Positions 8,399-14,995 of a stretch of 41,287 nucleotides of DNA are shown piece after piece. The position numbers and the translations under genes were made by a program. The stretch is from Patescibacteria group bacterium (GTDB taxonomy: Bacteria; Patescibacteriota; Patescibacteriia; UBA10025; JAHIVO01), in assembly GCA_028718605.1 (NCBI GenBank), contig JAQULM010000001.1, positions 477,719 through 519,005 on the forward strand, written 5' to 3'. Below the pieces are notes generated by a model. The model was given only the letters and a program-made list of their open reading frames with translations, was not told the origin of the DNA and did not search any database. The first letter of the stretch is position 1; every line of letters begins with the position of its first letter.

Positions 8399-9661
8399 CT
8401 AAAGACCCATCTTTTCCGCAATCCGCTGAGTCGAAATGATAAAGGCGGCGGTCCGCATATCAACTTTTTTCTCGCGGGACTTCAACCATACCATCGCGAA
8501 CTCACGGGTAATGATCTCATCAAGCTTCCGTAGAACTTCTTCCTCGGTCCAGTGTTCATTCTTTAGATTTTGATCCCACTCAAAATAACTCACGACGACA
8601 CCACCTGCGTTCGCGAGAATATCAGGGACAACCGGAATGCCTTTGCTAAAAAGCACCGCATCCGCTTCGGGCGTTATGGGACCGTTTGCAATCTCAACGA
8701 CCGCCTTGGTTTTGATCCGGTCAACATTATCTGCGCGTATCTGGTTTTCGAGTGCAGCAGGAATAAGGACGTCGGTATCAACTTCGAGCAATCCCGCATT
8801 GGTGACCGCGGAATTCTCATCAACAGTGCACGACGCTGTTGCGCACGTATACCCCTGGAGGCTGCCATGAGCTTCCTTGTATTGAAAAACATCTTCGGGA
8901 TCAAGCTTGCCGCTCGCTACAACGATACCTCCCTTTGAATCAGACACACCGATGACACGGTACCCTGCCGCATTCGCAATCCGTGCAATATTATACCCTG
9001 CATTGCCGAAACCTTGTACGATAATCCGTGTGTCTCGAGGCCTCATGCCAATTTTTTGCCCAAGCTCTCGGAGTGCATAGAAGCCGCCTTGTGCTGTCGA
9101 AAATGAACGCCCCTCGGATCCTCCATTCTCGAGGGGTTTGCCCGTAAAGGTGGCTGGTGATGGCTTGCCAGCGAGCTTCGAATATTCATCGACCATCCAG
9201 AGCATGATCTGAGGATTCGTATAGACGTCAGGCGCGGGGATGTCTTTGTGCGGCCCGATGTCGGCAAAAAAAGCGCGCACCCATGCTCGAGATAATCGTT
9301 CAAGCTCTGCCCGGGAAAGCTCTTTTGGATTGACCTGTATCCCTCCCTTTCCCCCTCCCAGGGGGATATTCACAACCGCACACTTAAGCGCCATGAGGAG
9401 GGCGAGTGTCTTAACCTCATTGATATCTGCGTTTGGATGGAACCGAATACCGCCCTTGTACGGGCCGCGCGCATTGTTGAACTGCACCCGGTACCCATGA
9501 AATGATTTCTCCTCGCCACTATCCAGCGTAATGGTAATCGGCCGCTCCAAAACAGCATCGGGCGTACTCAGCTTGGTAATATTCTCCTCGGTATACCCCA
9601 AAAGTTTTCCGGCTTCGCGAAGTTTTTTCACCGCATTGCCAAATGAATCGATTGGCTGCAT
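8399..9661 (-). CDS. gdhA: Glu/Leu/Phe/Val dehydrogenase family protein, probable glutamate dehydrogenase
   Basis: A 420-residue protein of normal length for hexameric glutamate dehydrogenases. The N-terminal substrate domain has the GGGKGGI motif with the catalytic/substrate lysine and PAPDV with the catalytic aspartate; the Rossmann domain has GFGNAG for the nucleotide. It interconverts glutamate with 2-oxoglutarate and ammonia; coenzyme preference is not readable. The ATG at 9661 begins MQPIDSFGNAV. It is the last gene downstream of the csoR-trxA-trxB genes on the same strand, separated from trxB by an aminotransferase remnant, so read-through is possible but not shown. Confidence 0.93.
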   Translation of the reverse strand: MQPIDSFGNAVKKLREAGKLLGYTEENITKLSTPDAVLERPITITLDSGEEKSFHGYRVQFNNARGPYKGGIRFHPNADINEVKTLALLMALKCAVVNIPLGGGKGGIQVNPKELSRAELERLSRAWVRAFFADIGPHKDIPAPDVYTNPQIMLWMVDEYSKLAGKPSPATFTGKPLENGGSEGRSFSTAQGGFYALRELGQKIGMRPRDTRIIVQGFGNAGYNIARIANAAGYRVIGVSDSKGGIVVASGKLDPEDVFQYKEAHGSLQGYTCATASCTVDENSAVTNAGLLEVDTDVLIPAALENQIRADNVDRIKTKAVVEIANGPITPEADAVLFSKGIPVVPDILANAGGVVVSYFEWDQNLKNEHWTEEEVLRKLDEIITREFAMVWLKSREKKVDMRTAAFIISTQRIAEKMGL

Positions 9662-9673
9662 ACGTTCGTATTA

Positions 9674-10063
9674 TTAGATAGTTAACGTATATGGATACTC
9701 AGCAAGCGCCAACTTCAGAATGTTCATTGCCCGCCGTAAATCCGCATCCCCAAGAACATATGCGATCCTGACCTCCTGCTTGCCGAGACCGGGGGTAACG
9801 TAGAACCCGTCGCCGGGAGCAAGCATAACTGTTTCACCGCGATAAGAATACTCCTGGAGCAGCCAGCGGTAGAAATGCTCAGCATCGGGAACGGGGAGGT
9901 TCGCTAAAATGTAAAATGCACCATCGGGATGTGCCCAGCTCGTACCAGGAATAGATTCCGCTGTTCGAGCGATGGGGCCGACAAACGGCCTTGGGCGCAC
10001 CGCTATACTACTTCCATGATACTCCGGTTTTTGCTCGCAATGCAACCCACGCGCGCACCGCAA
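9674..10063 (-). pseudogene. C-terminal remnant of a class I/II aminotransferase
   Basis: From about residue 37 of this 129-codon frame the sequence matches the last 90 residues of aspartate-type aminotransferases: SIPGTSWAHPDGAFY, then GDGFYVTPGLGKQEVRIAYVL, then a DLRRAMNILKLALAEY ending. The PLP-binding lysine, the nucleotide-phosphate cup and the whole N-terminal two thirds are absent, because trxB lies immediately upstream. The first 36 codons resemble nothing and may be read by chance. It is therefore a truncated relic with intact frame. It lies between trxB and gdhA. Confidence 0.8.
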
Positions 10064-10141
10064 AGGTTGAAACGTGAGTACGTTTCATCAGATTGCGTGA
10101 ATATGTATTTTTTTCATTTTTTCGAATGCCCGAAGCGGTGG

Positions 10142-11071
10142 TTATTCGATTGTCTCTTTGAGAAAATGCTCCGCGTCAATCGCGGCCATACACCCCAAGC
10201 CCGCGGCGCTCACTGCCTGCTGGTAACGGCTGTCCTGCACGTCACCGGCGGTAAAAATACCCCGCACCGACGTCTTGGTATTATCAGTCGCCTTGACGTA
10301 CCCATTGACGAGCTCCACACTGTCGCCGAGGAAGGAAGTGGCTGGCGTGCGGCCTATGGCGACAAAAACACCTTGGACATCCAGTGTCTGCTCGGAGGCG
10401 CTTATACGATCGCGAATTCGTACTCCCTGTACGGACTGTTCTCCGAGAATATCAACAATTTCAATATTAAAAAGAAATCGAATCTTCGCGTTCTGTTTTG
10501 CGCGCTGTGCCATCGCCGCACTGGCCTTCATCGAACTCTCGTCGCCACGGACGAGAATCGTCACCGAAGCTGCGATCTTTGCCAAAAACGTCGCTTCTTC
10601 CATTGCAGAATCGCCGCCGCCGACAACGGCGACGTGTTTGCCTTTGAAAAAAAATCCATCACACGTTGCGCACGCAGAAACGCCCTTGCCGCGGAGCCGC
10701 TTTTCACTCGGAAGACCAAGCCATTTCGCGATCGCACCAGTTGCGATAATCACGCAATCAAACTCGATTGACTGTGCACCAGTACTTACGGTAAAAGGCT
10801 TTTTTGAAAAATCAACCGACGTAACGCTTTCGGCGATAAAACGGGCGCCAAAACGCTCTGCCTGTGCGCGCATACGGCTCATCAACTCAGCAGCGGGAAT
10901 ATCTTCGGGGAAGCCCGGGAAATTGCTTATTTCAGTTGTTTCCATGAGCTGCCCGCCTGGCTGCGGTCCCTCAAAAACAACCGGAGGATATTCGGCACGA
11001 CCGAGGTAGATGGCAGCGGTAAGTCCCGCTGGACCTGCCCCAATGATTGCGACTCGATTGCGTGTAGCCAT
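10142..11071 (-). CDS. trxB: Thioredoxin reductase (NADPH)
   Basis: A 309-residue flavoprotein. The FAD-binding GAGPAGL is at residues 11-17, the redox-active CATC is near residue 135, GGGDSAMEEA marks the NADPH domain, and the C-terminal GIFTAGDVQDSRYQQ matches the FAD-contact motif of bacterial TrxB. It reduces thioredoxin with NADPH. The stretch after GGGDSA reads LVRGDESSMKAS instead of the more usual HRRDxFRA, so coenzyme preference should not be taken for granted. It lies 30 bases behind trxA and shares its operon. Confidence 0.95.
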   Translation of the reverse strand: MATRNRVAIIGAGPAGLTAAIYLGRAEYPPVVFEGPQPGGQLMETTEISNFPGFPEDIPAAELMSRMRAQAERFGARFIAESVTSVDFSKKPFTVSTGAQSIEFDCVIIATGAIAKWLGLPSEKRLRGKGVSACATCDGFFFKGKHVAVVGGGDSAMEEATFLAKIAASVTILVRGDESSMKASAAMAQRAKQNAKIRFLFNIEIVDILGEQSVQGVRIRDRISASEQTLDVQGVFVAIGRTPATSFLGDSVELVNGYVKATDNTKTSVRGIFTAGDVQDSRYQQAVSAAGLGCMAAIDAEHFLKETIE

Positions 11072-11101
11072 ATGAAATCTGATTATATTTCTCGTTTACT
11101 T

Positions 11102-11422
11102 TCAAGAAAAATTCTCGAGCTGTTCCTTGATCTGTTTTTTCTGGTGCAGTCCTGATTCCTGCCACACGATTTCGCCGCCTTTAAAAATAGCGAGCGTAGG
11201 AATGCTCATGACATTGTACGCTTGTGCAGTGAGCGGGTTTTGGTCAACTTCGAGCTTCCCAACTTTTACTTTTTCTTCGAAATCTTTGGCAATTTCCTCG
11301 ATAATCGGTCCTTGCATGCGGCATGGCCCGCACCATTCCGCCCAAAAATCTACTAGGACGGGAACCTGTGATTTGAGTACCTCTTGCTGGAAATTTTGGT
11401 CTGTAAATTGTACTTCTGGCAT
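11102..11422 (-). CDS. trxA: Thioredoxin
   Basis: A 106-residue cytoplasmic protein with the active site WAEWCGPCRMQGP, the buried Asp-containing VLVDFWA strand, and the cis-proline motif SIPTLAIFKGG. It is the general disulfide reductant recycled by the adjacent TrxB. It sits 24 bases downstream of the csoR-like gene and 30 bases upstream of trxB, which indicates one transcript. No strong Shine-Dalgarno is visible; the upstream bases are AT-rich. Confidence 0.96.
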   Translation of the reverse strand: MPEVQFTDQNFQQEVLKSQVPVLVDFWAEWCGPCRMQGPIIEEIAKDFEEKVKVGKLEVDQNPLTAQAYNVMSIPTLAIFKGGEIVWQESGLHQKKQIKEQLENFS

Positions 11423-11446
11423 TTTTTTACTTTTAGTAATTATATA

Positions 11447-11758
11447 TTATACCGATTTAAATGCTGCTTCGATAATTTTGCGTAATTTTTCAATATCAGT
11501 TTTTGATCCTCTGCCAGGGAAACATCCATGTGCCTCTTTTTCAAGGAGGAGAACGGCTACCTTGTCGAGTGCCTTTCGTGCTGCGACGAGCTGCTGCAAA
11601 ACAGAAAAACAATCGTTCTTATGGCCAAGCATACGGCCAATCGCATCAACCTGCCCGCGTACGCGATTGAGCCTGGTTTGAATACTTGATACATCACAAG
11701 CTACTTCCGCCCCCGCTCTCACTTTAACTGATTCGGCTTGTACTCTACTATTTTTCAT
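11447..11758 (-). CDS. CsoR/RcnR/FrmR-family (DUF156) repressor, probably thiol- or persulfide-sensing
   Basis: A 103-residue helical protein. SSIQTRLNRVRGQVDAIGRM is the family's DNA-binding helix, and the sensor cysteine sits in KNDCFSVLQQL. Counting from that Cys, the position 25 residues on (His in copper-sensing CsoR) is Glu, and the position 29 residues on is Cys, giving a C-E-C set. The missing His argues against Cu(I) sensing and fits CstR-like persulfide or thiol sensors. The gene heads an operon with trxA and trxB, and its own promoter carries a matching operator. The alignment is by eye. The ATG at 11758 has no clear Shine-Dalgarno. Confidence 0.85.
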   Translation of the reverse strand: MKNSRVQAESVKVRAGAEVACDVSSIQTRLNRVRGQVDAIGRMLGHKNDCFSVLQQLVAARKALDKVAVLLLEKEAHGCFPGRGSKTDIEKLRKIIEAAFKSV

Positions 11759-11794
11759 TGGGTATTGGGAATTGGTGATTGGACGATTACCTAC

Positions 11795-11811
11795 ATACTC
11801 CCCCCCAGTAT
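11795..11811 (-). promoter_or_regulatory. CsoR/RcnR-type operator, TACT-G7-AGTA
   Basis: The minus strand reads ATACT, seven G, AGTAT. This equals the published RcnR-type operator form TACT-G6-N-AGTA. It overlaps the -10 box of the csoR-trxA-trxB promoter, so the encoded repressor would block polymerase. Confidence 0.85.
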
Positions 11812-11834
11812 ATCACGTAAAAATACTCTGTCAA
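11807..11834 (-). promoter_or_regulatory. Promoter of the csoR-trxA-trxB operon
   Basis: TTGACA (11829-11834) and TATACT (11807-11812) are separated by 16 bp on the minus strand. The -10 box is embedded in the operator palindrome. Confidence 0.8.
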
Positions 11835-11908
11835 ATAAATTATTCTAGCCTATAGTGAGTTATTGGATTTCTTAATAATTAATAATAAAAAATATGGGAG
11901 AACGCCAC

Positions 11909-12349
11909 ATGTCAGAAGAAGAGATCAGGGCAGCAACTGGCACCGTTGTTGAGAATGAAACAACTGCCCAGGAAACAGCAGGTGACCTTGCGGCTATCGA
12001 AGCCATTAATGCTGAGCTTGAAGCGGGTGTTGATGGAAATAATCCCGAGGCTATTGTTAGGGCGTTAGAAAAGTTGCAGCATACACCCGATACTGTAGTA
12101 ACTGCTCGTCAACGCGATGATACGATGATGGGACAAATAAAATCTGCGCTTCATAATTTGCGAACCGAATTATTAAACCCAGACAATTACATTGGCCAGG
12201 ATGGCCGTAAAATGTTCGCAGAATTTGGCGGCGACGTTGCGACAGCAGCCCGTACTTTGTGGAATAAAAGCGATAACTCATTTCGCGAAGATCTCGTTGC
12301 AGTTAGCGAAAAATTTTACCATAAAATAAATGGGGACTCGGTGCGTTAA
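11909..12349 (+). CDS. Hypothetical acidic cytoplasmic protein
   Basis: A 146-residue protein without recognised family. The ATG at 11909 is chosen because GGGAG lies 9 bases upstream; an ATG at 11894 would put that Shine-Dalgarno inside the gene. The N-terminal 60 residues are acidic and Ala/Glu/Thr-rich, then come helical stretches (AIVRALEKL, GQIKSALHNLRTELL) and a mixed C-terminus with FREDLVAVSEKFYHKI. No signal peptide or membrane helix. It is the first plus-strand gene of the window, divergent from csoR, and ends before a strong terminator. Confidence 0.65.
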   Translation: MSEEEIRAATGTVVENETTAQETAGDLAAIEAINAELEAGVDGNNPEAIVRALEKLQHTPDTVVTARQRDDTMMGQIKSALHNLRTELLNPDNYIGQDGRKMFAEFGGDVATAARTLWNKSDNSFREDLVAVSEKFYHKINGDSVR

Positions 12350-12403
12350 TTAATGGATTACGAGGAAAACCACGTTCGCAGGAATAATAGAAGATTTGAT
12401 TTC

Positions 12404-12440
12404 AAAAAACAGCTTTTTTTTGTAAAGCTGTTTTTTGGTG
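12404..12440 (+). terminator. Bidirectional intrinsic terminator
   Basis: AAAAAACAGCTTT (12404-12416) pairs with AAAGCTGTTTTTT (12424-12436). The symmetrical A/T flanks give a U-tract on either strand. It serves the hypothetical gene on the plus strand and the tRNA-Ala gene on the minus strand. Confidence 0.85.
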
Positions 12441-12512
12441 GACCAAAGGGGAGTTGAACCCCTGACCTCCTCCATGCCATGGAGGCGCTCTAGCCAACTG
12501 AGCTATTGGCCC
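12436..12512 (-). tRNA. tRNA-Ala (anticodon GGC)
   Basis: A full cloverleaf reads on the minus strand from GGGCCAA at 12512. The anticodon arm is CCTCC-ATGGCAT-GGAGG, giving GGC. The acceptor stem has the G3-U70 pair that identifies alanine tRNAs. The T arm is AGGGG-TTCAACT-CCCCT. Discriminator A at 12439 is followed by CCA at 12438-12436, so the CCA end is encoded, unlike in the other tRNAs here. Confidence 0.92.
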
Positions 12513-12541
12513 GCATGTTTAATTATTTTAATTTCCTTTGA

Positions 12542-12560
12542 TGGACCAGGGGGAGTTGCC
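12542..12560 (-). pseudogene. 3'-end remnant of an alanine tRNA
   Basis: The minus strand reads CAACTCCCCCTGGTCCA, close to the T-arm and acceptor 3' strand of the neighbouring tRNA-Ala genes (CAACTCCCCTTTGGTCCA). No matching 5' half is present next to it. Confidence 0.4.
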
Positions 12561-12605
12561 GGGTTTGCACTGCGGAGCGAGGTCAGGGAACCTCCGACTC
12601 CCGCA

Positions 12606-12622
12606 ACCCGCCTGCCATCGCC
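12606..12622 (-). repeat. tRNA-trailing short repeat, copy 1
   Basis: GGCGATGGCAGGCGGGT on the minus strand begins two bases after the discriminator of tRNA-Ala(CGC). It matches copy 2 (13034-13050) at 16 of 17 bases, and that copy is also two bases past a tRNA end. Confidence 0.7.
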
Positions 12623-12624
12623 AC

Positions 12625-12695
12625 TGGACCTAGGGAGAATCGAACTCCCGTCTCCACAATGCGAATGTGGTGTCATACCACTAGACCATAGGCCC
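12625..12695 (-). tRNA. tRNA-Ala (anticodon CGC)
   Basis: A 71-nt cloverleaf from GGGCCTA at 12695. The anticodon arm is CCACA-TTCGCAT-TGTGG, giving CGC. The T arm is GGGAG-TTCGATT-CTCCC. The acceptor stem again has G3-U70. The discriminator A (12625) is not followed by CCA. Confidence 0.92.
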
Positions 12696-12909
12696 AAAGG
12701 ACATAGCGGGTAGGCGCGAATGAAGTGCTCTACTTCACCCCATCCTCTATGGACGGGTAAGCTGTGCTACTGATCCCTAAAATCGTTTACCTGATATATA
12801 ATATTAACAGTATTTTTAAATATGCCAATAATCTACCAATCTTTAAAACAATTCATTAAAAATGCCTATTTATCTGATTCCCCATATATTAATACTCTCA
12901 TGAGGCCTG

Positions 12910-12925
12910 CCTGTCTGTAGACAGG
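12910..12925. repeat. Perfect palindrome CCTGTCT-GT-AGACAGG
   Basis: A 7-bp inverted repeat with a 2-nt centre. It abuts the T-arm-like part of the decayed tRNA at 12919-12990, much as palindromes abut the broken tRNA near 25.3 kb. Confidence 0.6.
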
Positions 12926-12990
12926 AATTGAACCCCTATCCATTGTTAGCGCCCATTGTTATGAAGACCGTTCACCTTAACTGCTCTCGA
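12919..12990 (-). pseudogene. Degenerate tRNA-like segment, possibly tRNA-Met (CAT)
   Basis: The minus strand shows a D-loop-like AGCAGTTAAGGTGAACGG, then CTTCATAAC, which looks like a CAU anticodon loop, and further on a T-arm-like GGGGTTCAATTCC. The stems do not pair and an AACAATGG stretch is duplicated, so it is not a functional tRNA. Confidence 0.4.
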
Positions 12991-13033
12991 GAGGAATTCA
13001 AACTCTATCCACGGCTAAGGAATCCTTTGTTCT
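12983..13033 (-). pseudogene. Degenerate copy of the neighbouring tRNA-Arg
   Basis: The minus strand reads TAGAACAAAGGATTCCTTAG, closely matching TAGAACAAGGGACTCCTAAG of the intact tRNA-Arg(CCT) at 13053-13124. The T arm is broken and no acceptor stem forms. Confidence 0.55.
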
Positions 13034-13050
13034 ACCCGCCTGCCATTGCC
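13034..13050 (-). repeat. tRNA-trailing short repeat, copy 2
   Basis: GGCAATGGCAGGCGGGT on the minus strand, two bases past the 3' end of tRNA-Arg(CCT). Its GGCGGG end can pair with CCCGCC upstream of the tRNA (13136-13141), which makes a leader-trailer helix. Confidence 0.7.
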
Positions 13051-13052
13051 CT

Positions 13053-13124
13053 TGCCCCCACCAGGAATTGGACCTGGATCTAGGGCTTAGGAGTCCCTTG
13101 TTCTATCCGTTGAACTATAGGGGC
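13053..13124 (-). tRNA. tRNA-Arg (anticodon CCT)
   Basis: A 72-nt cloverleaf from GCCCCTA at 13124. The anticodon loop CTCCTAA gives CCT, reading AGG. The T arm is CCAGG-TCCAATT-CCTGG. The acceptor stem pairs over seven positions with one G-U. The anticodon stem has an A-G mismatch at the pair closing the loop (positions 31 and 39). No CCA is encoded. A leader-trailer inverted repeat (GGCAAGGG with CCCTTGCC) extends the acceptor helix. Confidence 0.85.
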
Positions 13125-13213
13125 ATCGGCAAGGGTGGGCGGGTCCGTTGAACTACGAAAAAATGTGCATTAATAGGATCACCCGTAATATCTTATATTC
13201 CCACTTTTAAAAA

Positions 13214-13229
13214 TGTTCCACGTGGAACA
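13214..13229. promoter_or_regulatory. parS-like ParB-binding palindrome
   Basis: TGTTCCACGTGGAACA is a perfect 16-bp palindrome. It equals the form of chromosomal parS known from Pseudomonas and is two bases from the Bacillus consensus. It lies in an AT-rich gene-free tract at the point where gene orientation switches. Such sites load ParB for origin segregation. Confidence 0.8.
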
Positions 13230-13344
13230 ATTACTTTTTTTGCTAATATTCGCTAAAATGTTAAAAAACAAATAATTACGTATAGTAATTAATAAAACAA
13301 GTGATAATAATTGCTTATATTAAATAAAATAATGAGTCGCAAAA
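13230..13344. other. Extremely AT-rich tract beside parS
   Basis: About 115 bases with very few G or C, including a 7-bp hairpin (TAATTAC with GTAATTA, 13273-13291). It could be a DNA unwinding region of an origin. No good DnaA boxes (TTATCCACA) were found, so the role is open. Confidence 0.35.
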
Positions 13345-13617
13345 CTATTTAATAAAAAACGAACTTATATAATGTGAAAAATCTGCGAATTTATCACTCC
13401 TTTTATCAAATACCATCAGACCAACGAGAGTTAACACGATTATTGTCATTGAAACAATAATCATCACAAGTTCTTTGCGAATTACTTGATGCTCACTTGC
13501 ATCAGTGTCACTGATGATTTCGGGATCTTGGCTCTGGCTTACATCCTGCGTTTCGAGCGACTGCTTTAAGTGTTCCATGCCTTGCAGCAATTTTTGATTC
13601 TTTTTTCGCTTTGACAT
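13345..13617 (-). CDS. Small single-pass membrane protein, hypothetical
   Basis: A 90-residue protein: a basic, hydrophilic N-terminus (MSKRKKNQKLLQ), an acidic middle, one hydrophobic helix at about residues 49-70 (LVMIIVSMTIIVLTLVGLMVF), and a short tail. The basic N-terminus predicts the N-in orientation. Its codons are AT-rich like the surrounding tract. The start ATG at 13617 has no clear Shine-Dalgarno. No family is recognised. Confidence 0.6.
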   Translation of the reverse strand: MSKRKKNQKLLQGMEHLKQSLETQDVSQSQDPEIISDTDASEHQVIRKELVMIIVSMTIIVLTLVGLMVFDKRSDKFADFSHYISSFFIK

Positions 13618-13683
13618 AGTAAATATGCAATAATAATCGGTATTTTTGAGTGTATACTATTGTTTTAAAAATGGCAATCGTGC

Positions 13684-13713
13684 TTGACGAAACCGCTAAA
13701 AAAATAGTACAAT
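13684..13713 (+). promoter_or_regulatory. Promoter of the bactofilin operon
   Basis: TTGACG (13684-13689) and TACAAT (13708-13713) with an 18-bp spacer, 31 bases upstream of the bactofilin start. Confidence 0.6.
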
Positions 13714-13743
13714 ACGCTATACCAATTTAGTAACTATATTACT

Positions 13744-14142
13744 ATGGCACTATTTTCAAACCAGACCGAAGGATCGAGTGAAACAGAAACAATCATTGGC
13801 CCATCAGTAAAAGTTGAGGGCAATTTTAAAAGTGAGGGGAATATTTCTGTAAATGGCTTCGTACAGGGAAGCATCACAACAAGTGCGGATTTACGAGTCG
13901 GCCAAAATGCAAAAATCAAGGCCGAGGTTGCGGCAAAAAATTTGTTTCTCCAGGGTGAAATTCGTGGTAATGTCATAGTCAGCGACAAGGCACAACTATC
14001 AAGTACCGCGAAAGTGTTGGGAAACATTACGACCAAAATTTTATCAGTTGAGGAGGGTGCCGTCATTAATGGTAAATGCACGATGCTCCATGAGCAGCAG
14101 GAATCAGAAAATAAATCCGAAGTGAAACGCAATGGCAAGTAG
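13744..14142 (+). CDS. Bactofilin
   Basis: A 132-residue protein of the polymer-forming bactofilin family (DUF583). After a short polar N-terminus comes the signature TIIGPSVKVEGNFKSEG and then the repeating short beta strands of a right-handed beta helix (GNISVNGFVQGSI, LRVGQNAKIKAEV, LFLQGEIRGNVIV) to about residue 110. The tail is charged and likely disordered. Bactofilins form nucleotide-free filaments at the membrane and scaffold cell-wall or shape proteins. It lies 3 bases before the lipid-kinase-like gene, so the two are probably co-translated. Confidence 0.92.
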   Translation: MALFSNQTEGSSETETIIGPSVKVEGNFKSEGNISVNGFVQGSITTSADLRVGQNAKIKAEVAAKNLFLQGEIRGNVIVSDKAQLSSTAKVLGNITTKILSVEEGAVINGKCTMLHEQQESENKSEVKRNGK

Positions 14143-14145
14143 CGT

Positions 14146-14922
14146 ATGTATTGTTACGTTTACGATTCTTTTTTAACAGAAAAAAAATACGCACTCGGCT
14201 TGTTCAAGATTGAAGCACGCCTTACTGATTTGGGAATACACGGACGAACAGAACGACTGACAATTCTCAAAAGCATCCGGGAAGCTGTCCACGACGCCGT
14301 TCAAAAAGGTGCGGATACCATTATCGCAGTCGGAAATGATGATACAGTAGGAAAAATAATCAGCATTCTCCCGGATCATGGAATAACTTTTGGAATAATA
14401 CCGATCGGCCCCAATAATTCCATCGCAGCAATGCTCGGCATTCCCGAAGGGGAAGCCGCCTGTGATACATTGTCTGCGCGCATCATCGAAAAGATTGACC
14501 TCGGCAGGGCAAATAATTCCTACTTCATTTCCTCGCTCAGCATACCGTCACAGCACGAAGTCGTCATTGATTGCGGAGCATACAATATCAGCCCTCTCGA
14601 CCGGAATAATTCGATTACGATCCAAAATTTCGGGATTATGCGCCATGGGCAGTCCGCTTATCCGCAGAACGTGTCCAATCCCAAGGATGGAATACTCGAA
14701 GCTGTTATTGAATCAGCGCCTGCGTCACGGGGTTTCTTTAAAAAAATCCAGCGCACCTATTCCGGAACAAGCGTTTTTCCCATCCGAAAGTTAAAAATTA
14801 AATGCACCAATGAGTCCCTCTCCGTCATTGCTGATGGGCGCACAACGGTTAAGACACCGGTGACAGTCGAGGTTATCCCAAAGCGACTCAAGGTCATTGT
14901 CGGTAAAGGCCGTATGTTCTGA
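14146..14922 (+). CDS. Diacylglycerol/lipid kinase-like protein with altered nucleotide motif
   Basis: A 258-residue protein with the layout of DAGK/YegS-type kinases. The N-terminal half has alternating strands and helices ending in GADTIIAVGNDDTVGKI, which aligns with the ATP-binding VxGGDGTxNE motif but reads GNDDT. IPIGPNNSIAAMLGIP matches the following LPxGTxNDFA block, again with changes. The C-terminal half is a beta-rich domain as in lipid kinases. The altered glycines raise doubt about kinase activity; it may bind a lipid or nucleotide only. It follows the bactofilin gene by 3 bases. Confidence 0.7.
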   Translation: MYCYVYDSFLTEKKYALGLFKIEARLTDLGIHGRTERLTILKSIREAVHDAVQKGADTIIAVGNDDTVGKIISILPDHGITFGIIPIGPNNSIAAMLGIPEGEAACDTLSARIIEKIDLGRANNSYFISSLSIPSQHEVVIDCGAYNISPLDRNNSITIQNFGIMRHGQSAYPQNVSNPKDGILEAVIESAPASRGFFKKIQRTYSGTSVFPIRKLKIKCTNESLSVIADGRTTVKTPVTVEVIPKRLKVIVGKGRMF

Positions 14923-14964
14923 GACACCCGCACGTATGTACCTGCACGATGGTTTGCGGAACAG

Positions 14965-14995
14965 ACGATCTTCGGTACGGCCAGGATCGTTTTTC
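14965..14995 (+). terminator. Possible weak terminator before infB
   Basis: ACGATC (14965-14970) pairs with GATCGT (14985-14990), followed by TTTTC. The stem is only 6 bp with a 14-nt loop. Confidence 0.35.

Larger units (their letters stand above)
12697..13052. other. Gene-free tract with decayed tRNA-like segments
   Basis: No protein-coding frame with a ribosome site is seen. The part from 12780 to 12900 is AT-rich with nothing recognisable. From 12905 on there is a 16-bp palindrome, then two decayed tRNA-like segments and a copy of the tRNA-trailing short repeat. Confidence 0.6.

Noticed and set aside
10068-10087. 8-bp palindrome TGAAACGT-GAGT-ACGTTTCA downstream of trxB
   Set aside because: It lacks a T-tract on either strand and overlaps the edge of the aminotransferase remnant; too weak to call a terminator.
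12985-13020. DnaA-box-like CTATCCACG near the tRNA cluster
   Set aside because: Two mismatches to TTATCCACA, single copy, and inside the decayed tRNA-Arg T-arm region.
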